From Pseudanabaena sp. (lineage in GTDB: Bacteria > Cyanobacteriota > Cyanobacteriia > Pseudanabaenales > Pseudanabaenaceae), in contig QBMK01000001.1 in the NCBI GenBank assembly GCA_003249035.1, positions 124,001 through 188,000 on the forward strand: a stretch of 64,000 nt of DNA, given 5' to 3'. A program made the translations under genes and the position numbers. Of this stretch, positions 45,615 to 54,115 are shown piece after piece. How positions within the stretch are numbered: position 1 is the stretch's first letter; each line of letters starts with the position of its first letter. The notes below the pieces were generated by a model, which worked only from the letters and a program-made list of their open reading frames with translations, was not told the origin of the DNA and made no database searches.

Positions 45615-45990
45615 TTAGTCAAGAGATTTCCTCGGCCTGTGATTTATGAAATTCACCGCCTTCTGAAAGTCTTCTTTTACGATTTTGAAGTTTGTCCTTT
45701 TGGGATAGAACTCCCTAGGCTCAAATAGTTTGATTGTTACTCTATTTATTTCTGCCATCGTCTTGTTTTTCGCTAATCCTGCAAGTAAGTACTTCGATGC
45801 TTTGTCAATATGCGTAACCACAATACCCTTGTGATTGCAGCCGATTACAGTATCACTTTCCCAATGTCCGATCTCTATCTTCAAATCTACGATCTTGGGA
45901 TGGTGTTCGATTCCAATTCGATTTGGGATTCCACCACGCTTCTGCTTCCGTCCTTTGCGTCGTCGTTGTTTCTGCTTTTGCCTTATAAAT
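45615..45990 (-). pseudogene. IS30-family transposase remnant
   Basis: Translation of this strand gives GGIPNRIGIE...KIEIGHWESDTVIGCNHKGIVVTHIDKASKYLLAGLAKNKT, the catalytic-core start of IS30 transposases (the GHWE/D-D region). It then jumps to the C-terminal part (REFYPKRTNFKIVKEDFQKAVNFINHRPRKSL), so the middle with the later catalytic Asp and the NGxEN motif is deleted. The only start near the catalytic core is an internal TTG, the N-terminal DNA-binding domain is missing, and the C-terminus ends early. It is a dead fragment. No terminal inverted repeats are evident. The rest of 45450-46117 shows no gene. Confidence 0.8.
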
Positions 45991-46117
45991 ACACAAGTAA
46001 AATTTACAAAAGGTTAAAGATTAGAGTAAGATCTTTGTATTACTATTTCATTAGCAACCATTTTGAGTAGATGTGGTTGTTTAAATTTTTCCCTCTAAAT
46101 AGTAGGTCATAAAACTC

Positions 46118-47224
46118 ATGAAAATTGAAAAAATGTTAGTTACTGGTGATGCTCTTTTTCTAAGGCGATATCAGCCTTTGTTTGAAGAAATCGCTTCTCA
46201 ATGTCAACATTTAAACTACTTGAGGGGCGATCAGCAGTTTAATAGCAGTTTCTTAAATCTAATGTCAAAAGTATTTAACAAACTGATTTATATAGTTTCT
46301 CCTAGCTTTAATAAAAGGCTACACAAAAACAGTAAAGCATTAATCAAAAAATCAAAATGGATTGAAAGTAAAATCAGAGAAATAGAAAATCGACCAGATT
46401 TTGTGTTGCATGTCTTTGGAATGTATGGTCCATTTTGGGATGTATTTGATATCCCCTATGGTATGTACTTAGATTACACAATGACATTAGCTTACAAAAA
46501 TTATACTCCTTGGGCTCCATTTGAAACGCCTGAGGAATTCTCCGATTGGCTTAACTGTGAGCGCCTACTCTATGAACGGGCAACTCATCTTTTTGCGATG
46601 AGCCGTTTAGTTAAGTCATCCTTAGTCGATGACTATGGTATTTCTCCCGAAAAAATTACGGTTGTTGGTTCTTTCGCTAACCGTCACGCTGTCTACGAAG
46701 GCGAAAAGAAATTCGGCAGTAAACAGATTTTGTTTAACGCATCACAGTTTGAAAGAAAAGGTGGCGATCTGGTACTAGAGGCATTCAAGCAGGTTAAGTT
46801 AGTTGTGCCAGAAGCCAAATTAGTTGTGATTGGTAAAAAACTAAACAACACTTTTGATGGAATAACTAACCCAGGACGTATTGCATCAACTGAAGAGATG
46901 CGTCAACTCTTTCTAAAAACTGATTTGGTTCTAGCCCCTGGCAGATGCGATCCATTTCCATCCTTTGTTATCGAAGCGATGAATTACGGAATTCCTTGCA
47001 TCGTTTCAGACAATGACGGAATGCCTGAAATAGTTGATCACGGCATTAATGGTCTGGTTGTTGATTCCCTGACTCCTGAAGCAATTGCTAAAAGTGTCAT
47101 CGATCTAATTGAAGATATTCCAACCCTAGTGTCAATGTCTCAACAGGCTCGTCAAAAGGTAAAAGCTGAATTAAATCGACATAGTGTGGCTACAAAGATT
47201 ATGCAAGCCATTGCCGTGGACTAA
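46118..47224 (+). CDS. Glycosyltransferase family 4
   Basis: 368 aa GT-B enzyme. The C-terminal donor-binding half has QILFNASQFERKGGDLVLEAFKQV, KLVVIGKK and the E-x7-E motif in SFVIEAMNYGIPCIVSDNDGMPEIVDHGINGLVV. The N-terminal acceptor half has LHVFGMYGPFWDVFDIPYGMYLDYTM. Soluble, acting at the cytoplasmic membrane face in repeat-unit assembly. It is the only + strand glycosyltransferase in the island and is flanked by transposase debris. A terminator-like hairpin lies 110 bp downstream. Confidence 0.87.
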   Translation: MKIEKMLVTGDALFLRRYQPLFEEIASQCQHLNYLRGDQQFNSSFLNLMSKVFNKLIYIVSPSFNKRLHKNSKALIKKSKWIESKIREIENRPDFVLHVFGMYGPFWDVFDIPYGMYLDYTMTLAYKNYTPWAPFETPEEFSDWLNCERLLYERATHLFAMSRLVKSSLVDDYGISPEKITVVGSFANRHAVYEGEKKFGSKQILFNASQFERKGGDLVLEAFKQVKLVVPEAKLVVIGKKLNNTFDGITNPGRIASTEEMRQLFLKTDLVLAPGRCDPFPSFVIEAMNYGIPCIVSDNDGMPEIVDHGINGLVVDSLTPEAIAKSVIDLIEDIPTLVSMSQQARQKVKAELNRHSVATKIMQAIAVD

Positions 47225-47334
47225 ATTCCCTAATAAGTATCTCAGTACTATTAAAACAACTGATTCAGCGCTTTCTCCATCTGATAAGTTGAAGTTTCAG
47301 ATTTTTTAATTTTATATATAAATTGAACTTAGCT

Positions 47335-47365
47335 ATTAAAAAAACAACGCAGTTGCTTTTTTAAT
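47335..47365 (+). terminator. Terminator-like hairpin downstream of the + strand GT4 gene
   Basis: 14-bp stem with one mismatch (47335-47348 with 47352-47365), loop GCA, followed by TTTTTTAAT in the right arm. The rest of the 349-bp gap (47225-47573) shows no gene. Confidence 0.55.
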
Positions 47366-47573
47366 GTTTAAATCTAAACGCTAATTGCATAGATTATTAA
47401 CTAATGTTACGTGTAAGAAATAGCCAGTTTTTGGAGAAGAGAAAAATTAGCCCTAATAGCATTGAAGTTTAAAGACCATACTTAATCCTTACATTACAAA
47501 GGTCAAATATCATGGACTCTGGAATGTTGATTGATTGTAGCCCTATTAAAATCGTACATATAGTCAAAGTGTT

Positions 47574-47908
47574 CTACGTAAAGAAAGTTGTTAGATCTGC
47601 TAAACCTTGATCAATAGTCTTTAGAGGAGACCATCCCAGTTTTTTTAGTGCGGTATTATCAGAAAGACTATGGCGAATATGACCAAGGCGAGGTGTATGG
47701 AATAAAGGTTGAAGATTTTGTCCTGTCAGATCGTTAAGAAGATCCAGAATGTCCATAAGTATAGTAGCTTTTCCTCGACCAACATTGATATTCTTCCCGC
47801 TGCCATTGGATGTTGCATAGCGAGTGGATTTGCCTCGACAACATCAAAAACATGAATGAAATCTCGACTATGCAAACCATTTCCGGAGATAGTTGGGGTA
47901 AGACCTTA
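47574..47908 (-). pseudogene. Remnant of an NAD-dependent sugar epimerase gene
   Basis: One frame reads PTISGNGLHSRDFIHVFDVVEANPLAMQHP (the GDG.Q.RDF..V.D...A motif region of UDP-sugar epimerases). A frameshift near 47780 then leads to MDILDLLNDLTGQNLQPLFHTPRLGHIRHSLSDNTALKKLGWSP. Only the C-terminal third of the gene exists; the cofactor-binding N-terminus has been lost. It is joined directly to the end of the next glycosyltransferase gene. Confidence 0.75.
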
Positions 47909-49054
47909 ATTATCTTTGGAGATGGCTTCAGAATAAAGAGCCTCATGTAACTTGATAATGTGAGACAAAGCGTAAAAATCCTCGATCATTTTTCTCCCAT
48001 GCTTTCCCATCGACTGAGCATCTTGAGGGTTCTTCAATATCCAATCCATTGCGCTTGCAAGACCATCTACATCTCCCACTTCTACTAGTAGTCCGCTACC
48101 ATACTTTAACAATTCCTGAGTACCGCGAATATTTGTGCCAATCACAGGAACTTCTAAAGACAATGATTCCATTACACATCTAGGGAGTCCCTCTTGTTCA
48201 GACGCTAGTATCGTTGCTACTGAAGCCCGTATGAGAGTTGGGATATCATCACGACTCCCTAAAAAATGCACCTGACTTTGAATATGTAGATCTGAAGCCA
48301 ATTGTTGCATCTCTTCTAGAAGTGGTCCACAACCAGCAAAAGCCAAATGCACATTAGGTCGAGATAACTTCGCAAATGCTTTTAAAATATCCCGATGATG
48401 CTTGCGAGGGCTAAACTCAGCTACTGAGAGAAACATTGGATTTTCTCGAGCTATTCCCAACTCCTGGTGCAAGCGAGCTAATGCAGATTCTGAAACTGTA
48501 TATGGATTATAATAATTTAGATCTACGCCTATTCCAGGCATATAGCGAATGCGCTCTTTGGGGAGAAGATGATGACGTATTGCAGCTTCTTCATCCTCAC
48601 GATTAATAACAACTAGATAGTCAGTCCAAGCACCTGCTAGTTTTTCTAATATCAAAAAAATGGTATTTTTTAATGGATTGCCATTTGGATGAAAGTGAAA
48701 GCCGTGAGCGGTATAAATTAGCTTGCATTTACCTTGCTTTCTTAAACTGTTCAGAGCATATCGACTAACAAAGGAGGCGACAGGCGTATGAACGTGAACT
48801 ATGTCATATTTACCCTGTTCTACAACTTGTTTAACTCTGCTCGGAGCATTCATGAAGTTCTTTAGAACTAAAGGGTTCCGAGACCACTCTACATCCCATA
48901 TATGATTGAATCCCTTCTGACACTTAGTGGAATCCGATATCTTGTAAGCCATAGCATCTACTTGCCATCCTTGATTACGAAAGTGGGAAGCGAAGGGCAG
49001 AAGAAAAGCACTTAGCATTGATGGAACACTAGTAACAATTAAAAGTTTAATCAT
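47906..49054 (-). CDS. Glycosyltransferase family 4
   Basis: 382 aa from the ATG at 49054 (MIKLLIVTSVPSMLSAFLLPFASHF), which overlaps the stop codon of a preceding gene fragment as ATGA, a sign of coupling; a start at 49078 is possible but less fitting. Features: the N-terminal acceptor domain with VHVHTPVASFVSRYALNSLRKQGKCKLIYTAHGFHFHP, then the donor-binding half with FLSVAEFSPRKHHRDILKAF and EGLPRCVMESLSLEVPVIGTNIRGTQELL. The AHGFHFHPNG motif recalls capsular glycosyltransferases of the EpsD type. It belongs to repeat-unit synthesis. Confidence 0.88.
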   Translation of the reverse strand: MIKLLIVTSVPSMLSAFLLPFASHFRNQGWQVDAMAYKISDSTKCQKGFNHIWDVEWSRNPLVLKNFMNAPSRVKQVVEQGKYDIVHVHTPVASFVSRYALNSLRKQGKCKLIYTAHGFHFHPNGNPLKNTIFLILEKLAGAWTDYLVVINREDEEAAIRHHLLPKERIRYMPGIGVDLNYYNPYTVSESALARLHQELGIARENPMFLSVAEFSPRKHHRDILKAFAKLSRPNVHLAFAGCGPLLEEMQQLASDLHIQSQVHFLGSRDDIPTLIRASVATILASEQEGLPRCVMESLSLEVPVIGTNIRGTQELLKYGSGLLVEVGDVDGLASAMDWILKNPQDAQSMGKHGRKMIEDFYALSHIIKLHEALYSEAISKDN

Positions 49055-49227
49055 GCTTTTTGTGTCTCGTTCAACCATATTTCTGTTCGATTCCGCACAT
49101 ATTGATAGAATTTTACTCGTTGTTCCTGGAGAACTTCATCCACATATTCTGAAGATTTCTGCAAGTTGCGTGCAGAAATTGGAGCTATTTGCTCCTTATC
49201 AGTCAAAACCTCACGAATTTTATTAGT
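49051..49227 (-). pseudogene. 3' fragment of a lost gene
   Basis: The frame reads TNKIREVLTDKEQIAPISAR, then NLQKSSEYVDEVLQEQRVKFY, and ends RTEIWLNETQKA before the stop. It is open from the edge of the inverted-repeat element at 49228 and its stop overlaps the downstream start. It looks like the C-terminus of a surface-polysaccharide enzyme. The family is not recognised. Confidence 0.6.
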
Positions 49228-49386
49228 GGCTCTTTAGGTGTTTCGGGGAGGTCAAACATAATAAACGGCTCAATGCTTTTCATTACGAGCATTTCAGATA
49301 TTGAAGACCTCCGACGCTAAAACTATTGTGCATCAAGCATTTCAACCATTGAAGCTAAAGTACCTCCCCGAAAGACCTATTGAGCC
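49228..49386. mobile_element. 159-bp element with 25-bp terminal inverted repeats
   Basis: GGCTCTTTAGGT at 49228 and the complement ACCTATTGAGCC ending at 49386 are the outer parts of 25-bp terminal repeats that match at 22 positions (core TTTCGGGGAGGT). Internal GCATTTCA(N)ATTGAAG segments repeat directly. It contains no gene. It separates the 3' gene fragment at 49051-49227 from a 16-codon 5' fragment at 49387-49434, so it probably inserted into or replaced part of a gene. Confidence 0.65.
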
Positions 49387-49434
49387 ATGTACAATAGTAC
49401 CTTCGACAGTAGTAATCTGTAAAAGCCTTTTCAT
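49387..49434 (-). pseudogene. 5' fragment of a lost gene, MKRLLQITTVEGTIVH
   Basis: Sixteen codons from an ATG at 49434 read MKRLLQITTVEGTIVH, the typical start of a Rossmann-type glycosyltransferase. The frame then enters the inverted-repeat element. The start codon lies inside the 8-bp target duplication of the IS1-family element, which therefore separated the gene from its promoter. Confidence 0.55.
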
Positions 49435-49437
49435 GTT
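49430..49437. repeat. IS1-family target site duplication, left copy
   Basis: TTCATGTT at 49430-49437 is repeated exactly at 50213-50220 on the other side of the element. The length is within the range known for IS1 (usually 8-9 bp). Confidence 0.9.
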
Positions 49438-49444
49438 GGTAGTC

Positions 49445-49882
49445 CTAAACAAGTAAGGATGAATTATAGTGGTTAATAAAGAGCCAGATAGCACCAATGT
49501 GATTTTCTAGTTTTTTAGAGAAAGAGAGCGTTTTACGAACCAATCGAGAGACATGCTGGCGCATCGTACAGTTAAAAAGCTCAATATAATTGGTTTGACC
49601 AGTTTCCTTCCCAACAGCCTTGTGACGTTGTTCAGGAAACACAAGAGCGTAAGCACTCCAAAAATCCGTGTAAGCTACCGCACACTGTCGGTAGACATCT
49701 GGCAATGAATCCCAAAGTTCTATGGCTCCTTGTTCAGAGCGATCGCCGATATGAACCCCGACAATTTCGCGGGTTTCGACATCAAGAGCAAGCCAAATCC
49801 ACTGTTTGTTACCTTTATTACCAACAAACGACCACATTTCATCAAATTCAATCATCAGTCTTCTTTTTTTTAGAGGATACAT
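49445..49882 (-). CDS. IS1 transposase catalytic frame (InsB)
   Basis: 145 aa. The sequence KKRRLMIEFDEMWSFVGNKGNKQWIWLALDVETREIVGVHIGDRSEQGAIELWDSLP carries the first catalytic Asp. AYTDFWSAY carries the second, and ETGQTNYIELFNCTMRQHVSRLVRKTLSFSKKLENHIGAIWLFINHYN carries the final Glu/His region. It is translated by -1 frameshifting from insA at the A8 run (about 49864-49871 on the + strand). Because insA has a premature stop, the active fusion transposase is probably not made. Confidence 0.9.
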   Translation of the reverse strand: MYPLKKRRLMIEFDEMWSFVGNKGNKQWIWLALDVETREIVGVHIGDRSEQGAIELWDSLPDVYRQCAVAYTDFWSAYALVFPEQRHKAVGKETGQTNYIELFNCTMRQHVSRLVRKTLSFSKKLENHIGAIWLFINHYNSSLLV

Positions 49883-50156
49883 TCACTTGTCGGGGAATCG
49901 ACTCGTATTTGCGATTGACATAATCCTGCAACCAAGTTTCAGAAACATCGCTAACCCTCGCAATACCTGCAAGAGGAATCTTTTAGAGTAAGAGTTTATT
50001 ATCAATCAGGGCTTTGGTCTCTTCAGAAATTATTTTCTGCCGTGGTGCTTCAACAAACTGGCGACCACAGGTTTTACATTTGTGGTTTTGGTTCCCGTTA
50101 TGGATAAAACCATTTTTGACCACATTTTTTGATTCACAGTTTGGGCAATTTGGCAT
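49856..50156 (-). pseudogene. IS1 insA frame with premature stop
   Basis: From the ATG at 50156 it reads MPNCPNCESKNVVKNGFI..NQNHKCKTCGRQFVEAPR, a zinc-ribbon, to LIDNKLLL and then a TAA at 49985-49983. Beyond the stop the same frame continues KIPLAGIARVSDVSETWLQDYVNRKYESIPRQVNV, the usual helix-turn-helix part of InsA, so the TAA replaces a sense codon (probably GAA). The element cannot make its frameshift product without read-through. Confidence 0.85.
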
Positions 50157-50212
50157 TTCTAATCAGACTAAAAGTTTCATTATAACCTTATCCTTACATC
50201 TGGAGGACTACC

Positions 50213-50220
50213 TTCATGTT
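50213..50220. repeat. IS1-family target site duplication, right copy
   Basis: TTCATGTT, identical to 49430-49437. On the minus strand it reads AACATGAA and contains the start codon of the interrupted gene. Confidence 0.9.
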
Positions 50221-50264
50221 TAATTTTACCGTTTAAATTTCTAAATCTTGATTTTGAATTCTTA

Positions 50265-51422
50265 CTATTTTTTATCTAAAACACTTTCATACATAGCCTC
50301 GTACTGACGAACCACAGACTCCAGAGAAAATAAATCCAAAATTCTATTTCTAGCGTCTGTGCCTAGCAAGATTCTTCGATCTAAACCTAACCCAATCAAA
50401 TCTTTCCAAGCCTTAGCCAAAGCTGCGGAATCCTTGGGAGGTACAACTCTTCCAGTATCACTAACCACCCATGCAGAATCGCCCACATCAGTTACAACAC
50501 AAGGGACTCCGCACGACATCGCCTCTCCTACCACTAACGGAAATGCTTCTCCATAAGCAGAAGATAAACTCATTATATCTAAAGATGCAATGAGTCTCGG
50601 TGTATCCCTGCGTTCACCAAGTAAATGAATATTGTTTGATATATTTCCATTTTCTATAATATCTAGTAAATCTTGATTGGTTTGACTAACTCCTGTCCCC
50701 GCCAGCAAAAAATGTACATCAGGTTGCTTCTCTAGTAACAAACCCGCAGCTTGGATGAAATTCGCATGATCCTTCATGGGATGATATCTACAAACAAGCC
50801 CGATTAAGATTGATGTCGGTGCTATTTTCAACTCCTCTCTTACGCTCAACCTAGCTTCATATGAAGGGGAAAATATAGAAGTATCAAACCCATTTGGAAT
50901 AACTAAACAGCGACTTTGGTCATAACCTAATAATTCGTGCTGTGTTTTGCTAGCTTGAGATACAAAAGCAATTTTAGCGGTTAACCGAGATAGGTATGCG
51001 CCCAATTTAATGATTTTAATGGTTGAACTTTTTTCTGATTTTAAAGAGTTAATTGAGTGGTGAATACTCCAAAACACAAATTTTTTCGAGAAATAAAACC
51101 AACTAGCTAATGATGCGGCAAGATTGCCGTGATACATCCAACCCTGAATTAATTGAGGCTTGATTTGCCGAACTAACCTCGCCAATTCCTGAAATGCTTT
51201 AAATGTTGGTACGCCTGCTCGCATCCCAATTGTATATACAGGGATGTCCAAAGCTTCAATTCGATCGCCAAGCATATTACCCTTATCTATCAAAGAAATA
51301 ACCACTGGTTCAAATCGAACACGATTAGTTTGAGCTAATAGTCTATACAGCATAGTCTCTGCACCACCTGTAGAAAGACCAGTAATTACATGTAAAATGA
51401 CATATTTTTTCTCTGAATTCAT
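50265..51422 (-). CDS. Glycosyltransferase family 4
   Basis: 385 aa from the ATG at 51422 (MNSEKKYVILHVITGLSTGGAETMLYRLL), the typical GT4 start with the GGAE nucleotide-sugar loop; a start at 51434 adds only four residues. The donor-binding half shows ILIGLVCRYHPMKDHANFIQAAGLL, HFLLAGTGVSQ and SAYGEAFPLVVGEAMSCGVPCVVTDVGDSAWVV. It resembles cyanobacterial capsule enzymes of the WcaL/PelF-related branch. It is followed by the IS1-interrupted gene, so the minus-strand operon that begins at 55233 or upstream is broken after it. Confidence 0.9.
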   Translation of the reverse strand: MNSEKKYVILHVITGLSTGGAETMLYRLLAQTNRVRFEPVVISLIDKGNMLGDRIEALDIPVYTIGMRAGVPTFKAFQELARLVRQIKPQLIQGWMYHGNLAASLASWFYFSKKFVFWSIHHSINSLKSEKSSTIKIIKLGAYLSRLTAKIAFVSQASKTQHELLGYDQSRCLVIPNGFDTSIFSPSYEARLSVREELKIAPTSILIGLVCRYHPMKDHANFIQAAGLLLEKQPDVHFLLAGTGVSQTNQDLLDIIENGNISNNIHLLGERRDTPRLIASLDIMSLSSAYGEAFPLVVGEAMSCGVPCVVTDVGDSAWVVSDTGRVVPPKDSAALAKAWKDLIGLGLDRRILLGTDARNRILDLFSLESVVRQYEAMYESVLDKK

Positions 51423-51567
51423 ACAATAAAACAATTCATATTGATATTTTATATTTAACTACGCCCAGCTACTTAACACATCTGTTATTACTAAGTATTA
51501 TGCTATATTTCCCTCGTTTCTTCAAGACATATTTTCGCGAAATCGCAAAATATTTAGGAACATTCTA

Positions 51568-52965
51568 TTATGATGCTGTAGGCTTACGGAAATATATTTT
51601 GCCTATAAAAACCAACAAAATTGTCATCGACAATAAAAACCAAAAGTAGTTTACCAGATAAAGTCGAAGATCTCCTGTTGGAGTAAAATCTGCCCAAACC
51701 TGTAAAGTTAAGACATATATAAATGGAATCCAATATATGTCTTGAATATATTCAATTAAGATAGATTGTAAAAATCGACCAATCCATCCATAAACAAGAG
51801 AAACAATAATAAGTCCTGGCCAGGACATGCTATAAATACCATAAGCAAGCAGTCCTGGTGGAATAGTGGTTGGTTTTGGAGTTATTTTAAGCACATATAC
51901 ACTATTTAAATCAGCAATACTAAGAGGTAATTCAATCCCAGCTATAGCATTTAAAATACGTGAGGGAATGATCGAAAGAAAAGCATAGAACAAATCAACA
52001 AAAAAAGTAGGATTGTAACTTTCCTTGAAAGATGCATCCAGTGAATGAACTGGAAAAACAAAATTTATTATAAAGGTATATAAATGATTTCCTTTAGTAG
52101 TTTTTTCTGATTCATTATCTAGAGTTTTTACAAATGTATCCATAACATTTTCAAACCCATTTGGTATTGCCGTAAGGCTAAAGAAAAAAGCCTTGCCATA
52201 CATGATAATCAAGAATATACATAATAAGCCAGGTATAATGATTTTTAAATTGATTTTACCATTGCAAATAATAGAAACCAAATAAAAACCTAAACAGTAA
52301 TTAATTAATGTAATACGCCCAGAAGATAATAATACTGCAACAAAAGAAATGACAACTGAAAGAATAAAAATAACTAATATAGCTATTCTATTTTGTTTCA
52401 TTTTACCAATAAATACAATCGACGCTAATAAATAAGAAGAAAAAAAAGAAGTAAAGATAAATTGTTTAAAAAAGAGAAGTGTTCCTTCTGTTTCTGTTGA
52501 GGCAGCACCTGCACGAATTAAGTTTGTTTGTGATATTGCCAATAATATGCCGCCATACTCTGAGCTATATAGATGTATTGATAAAAAAGCAAATGACAAC
52601 AAACAAATAGAATAAAGAATGAGTTTCCAATTCTTATTTTTTTGAATAATAAAAAATTTACCAAATCGTTTAGCTGAATTATTATAAAAACCTAAAACCA
52701 CACAGAAATAGCCCAAAAATATAGCTATTGTAGTTCTTATTTCAGTTGTGTAACTCGTCTGAGTATCATACATCAAAACTATAGATTGATGATCAAAATC
52801 AGCCTCTAGCAGAAATGCTGGTAAAGGATATACCAAACAAAAAATCACATTAAACCAGCTTAAAAAATCGACAAAAGTCTCTTTTTTGCGTAAAATCTCC
52901 ACAAAAATTATAAAGACAATAAGGCTAAGATAACTAACAGCTACGACATTTAATTCCATTATCAA
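51568..52965 (-). CDS. Wzy-like O-antigen/polysaccharide polymerase
   Basis: 465 aa with about 12 hydrophobic segments, strongly AT-rich codons and few charged residues outside loops. A large loop with PNGFENVMDTFVKTLDNESEKTTKGNHLYTFIINFVFPVHSLDASF precedes PSRILNAIAGIELPLSIADLNSVYVLKITPKPTTIPPGLLAYGIYSMSWPGLIIVSLVYGWIG. This layout is that of oligosaccharide repeat-unit polymerases, which join undecaprenyl-linked units in the periplasm. Such proteins are poorly conserved, so the assignment rests on topology and on position between glycosyltransferase genes. Confidence 0.75.
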   Translation of the reverse strand: MIMELNVVAVSYLSLIVFIIFVEILRKKETFVDFLSWFNVIFCLVYPLPAFLLEADFDHQSIVLMYDTQTSYTTEIRTTIAIFLGYFCVVLGFYNNSAKRFGKFFIIQKNKNWKLILYSICLLSFAFLSIHLYSSEYGGILLAISQTNLIRAGAASTETEGTLLFFKQFIFTSFFSSYLLASIVFIGKMKQNRIAILVIFILSVVISFVAVLLSSGRITLINYCLGFYLVSIICNGKINLKIIIPGLLCIFLIIMYGKAFFFSLTAIPNGFENVMDTFVKTLDNESEKTTKGNHLYTFIINFVFPVHSLDASFKESYNPTFFVDLFYAFLSIIPSRILNAIAGIELPLSIADLNSVYVLKITPKPTTIPPGLLAYGIYSMSWPGLIIVSLVYGWIGRFLQSILIEYIQDIYWIPFIYVLTLQVWADFTPTGDLRLYLVNYFWFLLSMTILLVFIGKIYFRKPTAS

Positions 52966-52987
52966 TTATTATGTTTTTTACTTACTA

Positions 52988-54115
52988 TTAGAAACTTATA
53001 TTAGGGCTATAATTTAATATATTTAGATATTCAGAAGTTGCTTTTTCAAATGAATATTCCATCGATTTATTAATTAATTGTTGCCTATTTATTAAAGGAT
53101 CTTTTAAAACACTTAACATGGCCTGAGATAAAGCTTTTACGTCAGCAACTGGTACTAATAATCCATTTTTACCATCATCCAAAATTTCCTTAGGACCATA
53201 TTGACAATTGGTTGAAATGACTGGACAACCACAAGCCATAGCTTCAATGAGTACAGTTGGCAAGCCTTCCCATCGAGAGGAAAGAACAAAAGCCGCTGCA
53301 CGACTCATATAAGCATAAGGATTAGCCGTAAAACCAGGCATATCGACATATTCGGTAATTCCTAAGTCTTTTATTTCTCGCTCTAACTCCATGCGTAGAG
53401 ATCCTTCACCCAAAATTAACAATCGTGCCATAACCTGATTTTTTAACAAGGCAAAGGCTTGAAGAAGAGTGTGAAAGTCTTTTTGGGGAGTTAATCTTCC
53501 TACAGCTACAAATACAGGTGGAGCATTTTTTTGAAACCAATTATGATCTGGTGAGAGTTGAGACTTAGTGATTAATTCAAGATCAACAACAGGATTATAA
53601 ATTGTCGTTACCTTACCGACAGGAAGGTTTAGTTTTTGTTGCAAATCTAATGACACTCCTTTAGATACCCCTACAATGGCATCAGCACTGGGATAAAGCC
53701 ACCGCATGAATGTCTCCATAAATTGACCCCGTTTAACACTTGGTTGATCATTTGAGATCGTGTTATGTTCCACCACCACTAAGCGCGTTTGTGTTTGAGC
53801 CAAATTCCGAGCAATCAATGCTGCTACATTAGCGTGGTTTAAGTGAGATAGCAAAGCCAAAGGTCTGGTTTCTTTTAGATAATCAGCTAATGGTAATATA
53901 GCTTTCAATACTCTTTTTGATGCCAAATTAACAATTCTCACCGATTTTGGCACCTGCTCTAAATATGGGCCTTCTGCCTCAGCGAGAACTAAATCTAAAC
54001 ATACTCCTTTGCTTACCATACCTTTAAGCAAATTAATGGCTACTCTTTCAGCGCCACCACCATATAAAGCAGGTAAAAAGAATGCAATTGGTTTGATTTT
54101 CTGTTCTACTGTCAT
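52988..54115 (-). CDS. Glycosyltransferase family 4
   Basis: 375 aa GT-B enzyme. N-terminal FFLPALYGGGAERVAINLLKGMV contains the GGGAE loop. The acceptor half includes RLVVVEHNTISND and DAIVGVSKGVSLDLQQ. The donor half has FVAVGRLTPQKDFHTLLQAFALL, LLILGEGSLRMELER and SSRWEGLPTVLIEAMACGCPVISTNCQYGPKEIL, with the E-x7-E motif. It overlaps the upstream, similar gene by four bases (ATGA) and looks like a tandem duplicate. It adds one sugar to the lipid-linked repeat unit. Confidence 0.92.
   Translation of the reverse strand: MTVEQKIKPIAFFLPALYGGGAERVAINLLKGMVSKGVCLDLVLAEAEGPYLEQVPKSVRIVNLASKRVLKAILPLADYLKETRPLALLSHLNHANVAALIARNLAQTQTRLVVVEHNTISNDQPSVKRGQFMETFMRWLYPSADAIVGVSKGVSLDLQQKLNLPVGKVTTIYNPVVDLELITKSQLSPDHNWFQKNAPPVFVAVGRLTPQKDFHTLLQAFALLKNQVMARLLILGEGSLRMELEREIKDLGITEYVDMPGFTANPYAYMSRAAAFVLSSRWEGLPTVLIEAMACGCPVISTNCQYGPKEILDDGKNGLLVPVADVKALSQAMLSVLKDPLINRQQLINKSMEYSFEKATSEYLNILNYSPNISF

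Larger units (their letters stand above)
49438..50212 (-). mobile_element. IS1-family insertion sequence
   Basis: 775 bp, the standard IS1 length. Terminal inverted repeats of 23 bp (49438-49460 and 50190-50212) share GGTAGTCCT at the tips and GTAAGGAT at the inner ends. An 8-bp target duplication TTCATGTT flanks it. It carries an insA-like frame with an internal stop and an insB frame joined through an A8 slippery run. It interrupts the 5' end of a former gene. Confidence 0.95.

Noticed and set aside
45810-46070. Plus-strand open frame across the IS30 remnant
   Set aside because: It is antisense to the transposase-derived sequence and has no family resemblance.
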